NCBI RefSeq assembly: GCF_014353015.1
Contig: NZ_CP060704.1
Location: 5,357,001-5,421,000, forward strand
Direction: 5' to 3'
From: Chitinimonas koreensis
GTDB lineage: Bacteria; Pseudomonadota; Gammaproteobacteria; Burkholderiales; Chitinimonadaceae
Length of the DNA: 64,000 nucleotides
Below, one piece after another: positions 57,432 through 64,000 of this stretch. Position numbers and translations under genes: made by a program. The notes beneath the pieces were generated by a model. It was given only the letters and a program-made list of their open reading frames with translations. It ran no database searches and was not told the DNA's origin. Position 1 is the stretch's first letter. Every line of letters starts with the position of its first letter.

Positions 57432-57664
57432 GGCGCGTGGCCGGCTAGCCGGCGGGTTCGCCCTTCTTCGCCGGCCCGGCATCCGGTCGGCGCCGCGACG
57501 CGCCGGATACGGGCAGGATCGGCATGGCGGCACCGGCCGCCGGCGTCGTGCCATGGCACGGCGCTTGCTGAACCGATCGGAAATCGGCGGTCCGCATCGG
57601 GCGGACCGCCGCCGCCGCGGCCGCCCGAGGCCGAGCCGCGGCTTCCCGATCGAGCGAGGCCCGC

Positions 57665-58147
57665 ATGAACGACTCATTCCGCCCTGACGACCCGACCGTG
57701 GCGACCGAAGAAGACGAGGACGGCGACCTCGCCGACCTGCTGGGCGAATTGCGCGTGCTGCTGCCGACCGCGCAACTGCTGTCGGCCTTCCTGATCTCGG
57801 TGCCCTTCATGCCGGGGTTCGCCAGGATCGTCCAGGCGGAGAAGCAGGTCTTCCTCGCCACCTTCGTCCTGGCCGTGGCCAGCCTGGTGCTGTTCAGCGC
57901 GCCGGCGGTCCAGCACCGGCTGATGCGGCCGCTGCGGCGGCGCGAAAGCTTCAAGACGCTGGCCAGCCGGCAGATGCTGGTGGGCGCCTGCATGCTGGGG
58001 ACCGCGCTGGTGCTGGCCACCCAGCTGGTGCTGTCCGAAGTGCTCGGGCATGCGGTGGGCAATATCGCCGCTACCGTCATCGCGGTGCTGATCCTGACGA
58101 TGTGGGTGGTGGTCCCCTCGATCTGGAAATCCCGCAAGGATTGCTGA
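57665..58147 (+). CDS. DUF6328-type four-helix membrane protein
   Basis: A 160-residue inner-membrane protein. The acidic N-terminus (ATEEDEDGDLADLLGELRVL) leads into four hydrophobic helices, with the motif PAVQHRLMRP between helices 2 and 3. This matches the DUF6328 pattern of unknown function. It stands alone, about 230 bp after the peptidase gene; that gap holds no gene that I can support. Confidence 0.75.
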   Translation: MNDSFRPDDPTVATEEDEDGDLADLLGELRVLLPTAQLLSAFLISVPFMPGFARIVQAEKQVFLATFVLAVASLVLFSAPAVQHRLMRPLRRRESFKTLASRQMLVGACMLGTALVLATQLVLSEVLGHAVGNIAATVIAVLILTMWVVVPSIWKSRKDC

Positions 58148-58246
58148 GCGGCGGGCAGGCGCGTTCTTGCCCGCCATGCTGCAAAAACGGCGCACCGCGC
58201 TCGGCCGCATCGGCCACGGCGGGCCGCATGCGCGGCCGGCGTACCG

Positions 58247-58975
58247 CTATTCGGCGGAATCGGGCGAGACCACTTCCCAGCTCGCGAACAGCGTCAGCCC
58301 GGCGGCCCGGGCCAGCGCGACCGAGGCCCGGTTGTCGGTCTGGCAGCGGTATTGCGGCTCGTAGCCCTGGTTGCAGGCATGCCGGCCGATCGCTCGCACG
58401 ACCCGGCGGGCATGGCCGCGGCCCCGCGCAGGCGGCAGGGTCAGCACGCCGGTATCCGCGATCCGCTGGCCGGCCCAGGGGTACATGCTGGCGGCACAGA
58501 CCAGGCAATCCTGCTCGAACGCACCGAACACCGCCCAGTGGTCGAGCTCGACGTAGGCATCGTCCAGATCCTGCTCCGACGCGGCGGACTGGAAGGCGGC
58601 GAACGCCGCCTCGTCCGCGCCGCTCAGCCGGCGCAAGGCGGCCGGCGGCGTCTCCTGCAGCAGGGCCTGCTTGTCGGCCTCGGCGAAATGGAAGACGTAG
58701 TCGGCGCCATGCAGTTGGATGCCGCCGTCGTGCAGCTTCTGCCGCAGTCCGGCTTCGGTCAGATCCGGCCCGCGATCGAGCCGGATCTTGTCGGCCAGCG
58801 CCGGGGTCAGCACCGCCCGGACCTTGCCGTCCGCGGCCCGCAGCAGCATGACCCGGCGGTCCTCGTCCAGCCCGGGGTCCAGCGCGACCGTCAGTGCGTC
58901 GTTGCGGCACAGCACGTCGCTGCCGCGGAAGGCGTCTTGCCAGAAGGATTCGATCGTTCGCGAAAACAGGGACAT
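58247..58975 (-). CDS. GNAT-family N-acetyltransferase
   Basis: A 242-residue protein with a C-terminal GNAT domain. The acetyl-CoA loop is LTLPPARGRGHARRVVRAIG, followed by YRCQTDNRASVALARAAGLTLFA, the usual motif B. The N-terminal half (SLFSRTIESFWQDAFRGSDV, then DRRVMLLRAADGKVRAV) resembles a domain often found in GNAT proteins of the same layout. The acceptor is unknown. It is convergent with the DUF6328 gene. Confidence 0.85.
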   Translation of the reverse strand: MSLFSRTIESFWQDAFRGSDVLCRNDALTVALDPGLDEDRRVMLLRAADGKVRAVLTPALADKIRLDRGPDLTEAGLRQKLHDGGIQLHGADYVFHFAEADKQALLQETPPAALRRLSGADEAAFAAFQSAASEQDLDDAYVELDHWAVFGAFEQDCLVCAASMYPWAGQRIADTGVLTLPPARGRGHARRVVRAIGRHACNQGYEPQYRCQTDNRASVALARAAGLTLFASWEVVSPDSAE

Positions 58976-59089
58976 GTCTCTATTCGATTCGATGGTTGAG
59001 AAAACGCGGGACCGGCCATTTCCTTTTATTTCCTTTTGCGCCGGGATGCCGAGCAGGATCCCGATCGGCGCCGCGCCCGATCGTTCCCG

Positions 59090-60025
59090 TCAGATCGCCT
59101 CCGCCACCACCGCCTCGATCTGCGCCCGCAGCCAGCGCAGGGCCGGATCGCGGTCGCGGGTGACATGCCAGATCATGCCGGCGGTGAAGCCGGGCAGCGC
59201 CAGCGGGATCGGCGAGGTCGCCAGGCCGAAATGCTGGCGCCAGTGTTCCGCCAGCACTTCGGGCACGCAGGCCAGCGCGGGCAGCTGGCGCAGCAGATTG
59301 GGCAGGACGCCGAAATGCGGCGTGGTATAGGCCAGGCTGCGCACCCGGCCCTGCTCGGCCAGCATGCGGTCCACCACGCCTTCGTTGGCGACGCGGTAGG
59401 TGACCAGCAGGTGCGGAAAGGCGAGGAACTGGTCGAGCGTCAGCGGCGACGGCAGGTCGACCTGGCGCGGATCGTAGACGCAGGCGAAGCCCATCCTGCG
59501 CAGCGGCTGGGCATGGCGCGGCGGCGTGCCGCTGTCGAAGGTGGAGCAGGACGGCAGGATCGCCAGCGCGATCTCGTCCTGCTCCAGCATGTCCTGCACC
59601 TGGAACGGGTCGGAGGTCTTCACCGCGATGCGCAGCCCCGGCGCCAGCCGCTGCAGCCGGGTGAACAGCAGCGGCATCAGCCAGATCTCCACCCAGTCGG
59701 GCATGCCGAGCACGAAGGTGCGCTCGGCCTCGGCCGGATCGAACACGGTCGGCTCGAACAGCACCGACTGGATGTTGGCGACGGCCGGCTTCAGCGCAGC
59801 CTCGAGCTCCAGCGCCTTGACCGTCGGCACCATGCCCTGGGCGGTGCGCACCAGCAGCGGATCGTCGAACAGGCTGCGCAGGCGCGCCAGCGCGGCGCTG
59901 ACGGCCGGCTGGCCCAGGTAGAGCTTCTCGGCGGCGCGCGACACGCTGCGTTCGCGCAGCAGCACCAGCAGGGTCACCAGCAGGTTGAGGTCGACCCGGC
60001 GGAAATCGATTTCCTTGATGGTCAT
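59090..60025 (-). CDS. LysR-family transcriptional regulator
   Basis: A 311-residue regulator. The N-terminal HTH (RVDLNLLVTLLVLLRERSVS, RAAEKLYLGQPAVSAALARL) is typical, followed by the periplasmic-binding-like effector domain (PDWVEIWLMPLLFTRLQRLA). The start at 60025 gives the standard LysR N-terminus. It is divergent from the MBL-fold hydrolase gene across 115 bp, the usual arrangement for a regulator and its target. The effector is unknown. Confidence 0.92.
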   Translation of the reverse strand: MTIKEIDFRRVDLNLLVTLLVLLRERSVSRAAEKLYLGQPAVSAALARLRSLFDDPLLVRTAQGMVPTVKALELEAALKPAVANIQSVLFEPTVFDPAEAERTFVLGMPDWVEIWLMPLLFTRLQRLAPGLRIAVKTSDPFQVQDMLEQDEIALAILPSCSTFDSGTPPRHAQPLRRMGFACVYDPRQVDLPSPLTLDQFLAFPHLLVTYRVANEGVVDRMLAEQGRVRSLAYTTPHFGVLPNLLRQLPALACVPEVLAEHWRQHFGLATSPIPLALPGFTAGMIWHVTRDRDPALRWLRAQIEAVVAEAI

Positions 60026-60140
60026 TATCTTTTCAATCGATTTGAACGATGCAAGCCCGGATTGGATCATTGCCGCACCCGCCGACGCAAGTCTCCATCG
60101 CGGACGGCCCCCGCAACGATCGAACCGAGAGAATGAATCC

Positions 60141-61126
60141 ATGCCCGCCCTGACCACCACCCTGCTCCGCTCCGCCCTGATCGCCGCCCTGTCGGCGCTG
60201 CCGGCGGCGGGCCTCGCGCTCGCCCCGCAGGCCGCCCAGGCCGCCGCGCCGCAGGTCAAGACCCAGTCCGGCTTCTACCGCATGATGCTGGGCGACTTCG
60301 AGATCACCGCGCTGTCCGACGGCACCGTCACGCTGCCGCTGGACAAGCTCCTGACCGACACCACGCCGGAGCGAATCCGCAGCCTGCAGGCGCGCGCCGA
60401 GCTGGGCAGTCAGGTGGAGACCTCGATCAACGCCTTCCTGATCAACACCGGCAAGCAACTGCTGCTGGTGGACGCCGGCGCCGGCCGGCTGTTCGGCGAG
60501 AACGGCGGCGGCCGGCTGCTGGCCAGCCTGCAGGCCGCCGGCTACCGCGCCGAAGACGTCGACGCGGTGCTGCTGACCCACGTCCACGGCGACCATTCGG
60601 GCGGCCTGACGGTCGACGGCAAGGCGGTCTTCCCCAACGCCACGGTCTACACCGACCAGCATGAGGCCCAGTTCTGGCTCGACCCGGCCAACGCGGCCAA
60701 GTCGGCCGAACGCCACCGTCACGCCTTCCTCGAAGCCTCCGCGGCGCTCGCCCCTATGCCGCCGCCGGCCGGCTGAAGACCTTCGCCGGCGACGCCGAGC
60801 TGTTCCCGGGCGTGCGCAGCGTGGCCGTGCCGGGCCACACGCCGGGCCATACCTTCTACGTGGTGGAAAGCCGCGACCAGCAACTGCAGTTCTGGGGCGA
60901 CACCGTCCACGCCCAGCACGTGCAGCTCCCCGATCCGGCGGTGACGGTGCTGTTCGACATCGACAGCCCGGCGGCAGCCAAGCAGCGCAAGCGGGTGTTC
61001 GCCGATGCGGCGGCCAAGCATTACTGGGTCGCGGCGGCGCATATCGCCTTCCCGGGCATCGGCCATCTGCGCAAGGAAGCAACGGGCTTTGGCTGGGTGC
61101 CGGCGAATTATTCGATTCCTCGCTGA
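60141..61126 (+). CDS. MBL-fold metallo-hydrolase, periplasmic (frameshifted)
   Basis: With one base restored it is 328 residues. A signal peptide (about 1-35, ending AAQAAA) precedes a metallo-beta-lactamase fold: the zinc motif HVHGDHSGG near residues 154-160, VPGHTPGHT in the second part, and an FWGDTVHA metal region. Frame is lost at the CCCC run at 60751-60754: reading on as is ends in a stop 23 bases later, while one more C continues smoothly into the downstream frame from PYAAAGRLKTFAGD to the C-terminus. Whether this is a true pseudogene or a sequencing error cannot be told. It is divergent from the LysR gene at 59090. Confidence 0.8.
60751..60754 (+). other. Homopolymer frame break in MBL-fold gene
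   Basis: A C4 run followed by TATG. One extra C restores a continuous frame of 329 codons for the two parts, the same lesion type as in the NRPS genes. Confidence 0.8.
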
Positions 61127-61254
61127 ACGAGCCGGGGCGCGCCGACGGCGTGCCCCGTTTCCGATTGCGTTCGAGCGCCGGCAGGCTGCGGCCAGCCTTC
61201 GGACATGCAAGCGCCGGCCGGCCGGAACCGCGGCTGGCGTTCGCCTTTGCAGCT

Positions 61255-61671
61255 TTAGCCGCCGGACACGGCAGCGGCGGACTCGGGCAGCCGCGCGATC
61301 GCCTTGATCTCGAACTGGTAGCCGTAGAGCCAGGTCACCCCCACCCCGGTCAGCGTCGGATAAGGCGCCTCGCCCCAATGGTCCGGGAATATCTTCCAGA
61401 TCCGCTCGAAGTTCTGGGCGGGATCGACGATGAAGACCGTCACGTCGACCACGTCGCTGAACGTGCAGCCGGCAGCCGCCAGCACCGCGTTCAGATTGTC
61501 GAAGGCGAGCCTGACCTGGGCTTCCAGCTCGGGTTCGGGCGAACCGTCCGGCCGGCTGCCGACTTGGCCCGAGATGAAGAGGAAGCCGTTGGAACGGACG
61601 GCGGGCGAGTAGCGGTTCCGCTCGTACAGCGCTTGGCGCTCGGCCGGAAAGACGACGTCGCGTGCAGACAT
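61255..61671 (-). CDS. RidA/YjgF-family protein
   Basis: A 138-residue protein. The motifs YSPAVRSNGFLFISGQVG, LAFDNLNAVLAAAGCTFSDVV, VTVFIVDPAQNF and PYPTLTGVGVTWLYG match the RidA superfamily, which hydrolyses reactive enamine/imine intermediates or related small molecules. The classic RidA arginine near the end is not clearly placed, so a subfamily role may differ. GGAGGTGAATC before the ATG supports the start. It is divergent from the LysR gene at 61880, its probable regulator. Confidence 0.88.
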   Translation of the reverse strand: MSARDVVFPAERQALYERNRYSPAVRSNGFLFISGQVGSRPDGSPEPELEAQVRLAFDNLNAVLAAAGCTFSDVVDVTVFIVDPAQNFERIWKIFPDHWGEAPYPTLTGVGVTWLYGYQFEIKAIARLPESAAAVSGG

Positions 61672-61879
61672 GATTCACCTCCTTGGATTTCACAGGAACG
61701 AATACGAACTGCCGAGCGGCTGTGGATGTGCCGCCCGGAGAAGCGGCACGCCATCACGTTCGATCGACGGCGTACTGCGAACGAGGAAATTCTAGGAATT
61801 CGTCCTATGCGGATAAACAAGCGAGACGCACAATCACTGTTTGCATTATCCAAATAATCGATCGAATACCGGGAGTGAA

Positions 61880-62821
61880 ATGGACCGTTTCGATGCCTTG
61901 CAGGCTTTCGCCCGCGTCGTGGAAGCCGGCAGCTACACCAAGGCGGCGCAGACGCTGCGGATCAGCAAGACCACGGTGACGCAGCTGGTCCAACAGCTGG
62001 AGGCACGCCTGCGCGTCAAACTGCTGAATCGCACCACCCGCAAAGTGCAGGTCACGGCCGATGGCGCCCTCTATTACGAGCGCGTCGTCCGCCTGCTCGC
62101 CGATCTGGAGGAGGCCGATACCAGTCTGTCGAATGCGTCCGCCTCGCCCAAGGGACGCTTGCGGGTCGACGTGCCCAGCCCGCTCGCCACCTTGATCCTG
62201 GCGCCCGCTTTACCGGCTTTTCATGCGCGCTATCCCGACATCCAGCTCGATCTGGGCGTCAGCGATCGGCAGGTGGATCTCATCGGCGACAACGTGGATT
62301 GCGTGCTGCGCGGCGGCGAGCTCGGCGACTCCTCCCTGATCGCCCGCCGCGTGGGCGAGTTGCGGTTCGGCGTCTACGCGGCGCCGCGCTATCTGGAACG
62401 GGCCGGCACGCCAGCGCATCCGCGCGAGCTGGAAGATACGCACCACCGCATCGTCGGCTTCCTGCGCGCCAACAGCGGCAAGGTTGCGCCGATCGACATG
62501 CGGCACGGTGACGAATGCATCACGGTGCGGGGCCGCCACGTGGTGGCGCTCGACGACGGCAACGCCTATCTCGCGGCCGGCCTGGCCGGGATGGGCGTAC
62601 TCTGGCTGCCGCACTACATGGCGCAGGCGCATGTCGCACGCGGCGAGCTGGTGCCGCTGTTCGACGACTGGCAGTTCGATCCGATGCCGCTGCATCTGGT
62701 TTTCCCGCCCAATCGGCATGTCGGCGCGAAACTTCGAGCCTTCATCGAGTGGATCGACGAGCTGATGGCCCGCCATGCGCCGGTTGCCGCCGGCAAAATG
62801 CATGACAACGGCGGCACATAA
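61880..62821 (+). CDS. LysR-family transcriptional regulator
   Basis: A 313-residue regulator with the HTH of the family's one-domain start (MDRFDALQAFARVVEAGSYT, then RISKTTVTQLVQQLEARLRV) and an effector domain whose LRVDVPSPLATLILAPALPA and DVDCVLRGGELGDSS-like stretches are typical of the AaeR/DsdC-like branch. The start at 61880 has GGGAGTGAA upstream; an earlier ATG at 61841 adds 13 residues without a ribosome site. It is divergent from ridA (208 bp) and likely controls it. Confidence 0.92.
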   Translation: MDRFDALQAFARVVEAGSYTKAAQTLRISKTTVTQLVQQLEARLRVKLLNRTTRKVQVTADGALYYERVVRLLADLEEADTSLSNASASPKGRLRVDVPSPLATLILAPALPAFHARYPDIQLDLGVSDRQVDLIGDNVDCVLRGGELGDSSLIARRVGELRFGVYAAPRYLERAGTPAHPRELEDTHHRIVGFLRANSGKVAPIDMRHGDECITVRGRHVVALDDGNAYLAAGLAGMGVLWLPHYMAQAHVARGELVPLFDDWQFDPMPLHLVFPPNRHVGAKLRAFIEWIDELMARHAPVAAGKMHDNGGT

Positions 62822-62823
62822 TC

Positions 62824-62848
62824 AAAGGCCCGCTTCAAGCGGGCCTTT
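62824..62848. terminator. Bidirectional terminator between LysR gene and glmS
   Basis: AAAGGCCCGCTT and AAGCGGGCCTTT are perfect inverted copies, with A and T ends that serve both directions. It separates convergent genes. Confidence 0.85.
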
Positions 62849-62890
62849 GAACAACGGGACATCGTCGGTCGCTTCGAACCGGCCGCCGAC

Positions 62891-64000
62891 CTACTCCACC
62901 GTCACCGACTTCGCCAGGTTGCGCGGCTTATCCACATCGGTCCCGCGCGCCAGCGCGGTATGGTAGGACAGCAGCTGCACCGGGATCGCATGCACCACCG
63001 GCGACAGCACGCCGACGTGGCGCGGCGTGCGGATCACGTGCACGCCGTCCGATTCGCCGAAATGGCTGTCGAGATCGGCGAACACGAACAGCTCGCCGCC
63101 GCGCGCGCGCACTTCCTGCATGTTCGACTTCACCTTCTCCAGCAGGCTGTCGTTCGGCGCGATCACCACCACCGGCATCTCCTCGTCGACCAGCGCCAGC
63201 GGGCCGTGCTTGAGCTCGCCGGCGGCGTAAGCCTCGGCGTGGATGTAGGTGATCTCCTTGATCTTGAGCGCGCCTTCCATCGCGATCGGGTAGTGCACGC
63301 CGCGGCCCAGGTAGAGCGCGTGGTGCTTGGGCGCGAAGCGGTCGGCCCAGGGCTTGATCTGCGGCTCGAGGTTGAGCGCGTGCTGCACGCTGCCCGGCAG
63401 CTGGCGCAGCGCGTCGAGGTGGGCATGCTCCTCGTCGGCGCTCAGCTTGCCGCCGAGCTTGGCCAGCGTCGCCGCCAGCGTGAACAGCGCAACCAGCTGG
63501 GTGGTGAAGGCCTTGGTCGAGGCGACGCCGATCTCGGCGCCGGCCCGGGTGTAGAACACCAGCCGGCTGGCGCGCGGAATCGCCGACTCGCGCACGTTGC
63601 AGATCGACAGGCTGAGGTCGTGGCCGAGCGACTGCGCGTACTTCAGCGCTTCCATGGTGTCGAGCGTCTCGCCCGACTGCGAGATGGTGACGATCAGGTA
63701 CTTCGGATTGGCCACCGCCTCGCGATAGCGGTATTCGCTGGCGATCTCGACCGTGCACGGCAGCTTGGCGATGCGCTCGATCCAGTACTTGGCCACCGAG
63801 CCGGCATAGAAGCTGGTGCCGCAGGCCAGGATCTGCACGCCTTCGACCTGGCGCAGCACCTCGCCGCTCTCGTCGCCGAACAGCGCCGGGCTGAAGCCCT
63901 GCTCGAGCACCTGTTCGATGGTGTCGGCCAGCGCCTTGGGCTGCTCGTGGATTTCCTTCTGCATGAAATGGTTGTACGGGCCGAGCTCGAGCGAGGCGAG
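62891..64000 (-). CDS. glmS: Glutamine-fructose-6-phosphate aminotransferase, C-terminal part (runs off window)
   Basis: Partial gene: the frame continues past the window edge, whose last bases encode LASLELGPYNHFMQKEIHEQ, the linker between the glutaminase and isomerase domains. The visible part holds both SIS domains (ACGTSFYAGSVAKYWIERIA, TISQSGETLDTMEALKYA, then FLGRGVHYPIAMEGALKIKE-like motifs and HAEAYAAGELKHGPLALVD) and ends with the conserved LAKSVTVE. The enzyme makes glucosamine 6-phosphate for peptidoglycan and lipopolysaccharide. The catalytic Cys of the glutaminase domain lies outside the window. Confidence 0.95.
   Translation of the reverse strand, partial: LASLELGPYNHFMQKEIHEQPKALADTIEQVLEQGFSPALFGDESGEVLRQVEGVQILACGTSFYAGSVAKYWIERIAKLPCTVEIASEYRYREAVANPKYLIVTISQSGETLDTMEALKYAQSLGHDLSLSICNVRESAIPRASRLVFYTRAGAEIGVASTKAFTTQLVALFTLAATLAKLGGKLSADEEHAHLDALRQLPGSVQHALNLEPQIKPWADRFAPKHHALYLGRGVHYPIAMEGALKIKEITYIHAEAYAAGELKHGPLALVDEEMPVVVIAPNDSLLEKVKSNMQEVRARGGELFVFADLDSHFGESDGVHVIRTPRHVGVLSPVVHAIPVQLLSYHTALARGTDVDKPRNLAKSVTVE

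Overview
The window is very GC-rich chromosomal DNA (roughly 70% G+C by eye), densely packed with genes. The content fits a betaproteobacterium: a DksA whose zinc-finger cysteines are mostly replaced (common in the Neisseriales lineage), a LuxR/RsaM-like/LuxI quorum-sensing trio of the kind known from Burkholderia, a class I DAHP synthase and a reverse-transsulfuration locus. Genus cannot be fixed from the sequence. No rRNA, tRNA, CRISPR array, insertion sequence or phage gene was seen.

Layout. 0-3.3 kb: housekeeping genes (truncated TonB-like gene, a small cytochrome c, dksA, a small membrane protein, DAHP synthase). 3.3-8.3 kb: a minus-strand sulfur amino acid locus (ABC permease, amino-acid-binding protein, trans-sulfuration PLP lyase, cystathionine beta-synthase). 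8.4-11.3 kb: a lipoyl/E3-binding-like orphan and the luxR - rsaM-like - luxI quorum-sensing locus with three lux-box-like dyads. 11.4-18.1 kb: small heat-shock protein, LytS/LytR two-component pair, DUF1761 protein, S41-type peptidase, and an EAL phosphodiesterase with a C-terminal receiver domain.

18.3-51.9 kb: one minus-strand nonribosomal peptide (NRPS) biosynthetic operon, the main feature of the window. In transcription order it encodes MbtH, an acyl-CoA dehydrogenase, an Acyl-CoA_dh_2/HpaB-like flavoenzyme, a loading A-PCP protein (code read as Tyr), a two-module NRPS (Ser, then Val, with a dual epimerisation/condensation domain between them), a TauD-like Fe(II)/2-oxoglutarate oxygenase, a giant three-module NRPS (TubC docking domain; unassigned residue, Ala-like, then a polar residue that is epimerised; the third A domain is interrupted by a GNAT-like domain), a terminal NRPS (formyltransferase, half C domain, Val A-PCP, thioesterase with a Cys nucleophile), a PvdE/SyrD-type exporter and an FAD aromatic hydroxylase. 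Read colinearly it would build a heptapeptide near Tyr-D-Ser-Val-X-Ala-D-(polar)-Val that is further oxidised and exported. The operon carries three single-base frame breaks. At least two lie in C/G runs, and one is proved against a near-identical internal copy.

52-64 kb: a secreted orphan with a divergent WYL regulator, a BlaI/BlaR1-like repressor-protease pair with operator dyads that also precede a downstream S41 peptidase gene, a DUF6328 membrane protein, a GNAT acetyltransferase, a LysR gene divergent from a frame-broken metallo-beta-lactamase-fold hydrolase, a RidA gene divergent from a second LysR gene, and the 3' part of glmS. Three copies of a dispersed 22-bp-arm palindrome (3.4, 11.3 and 52.3 kb) are scattered between genes.
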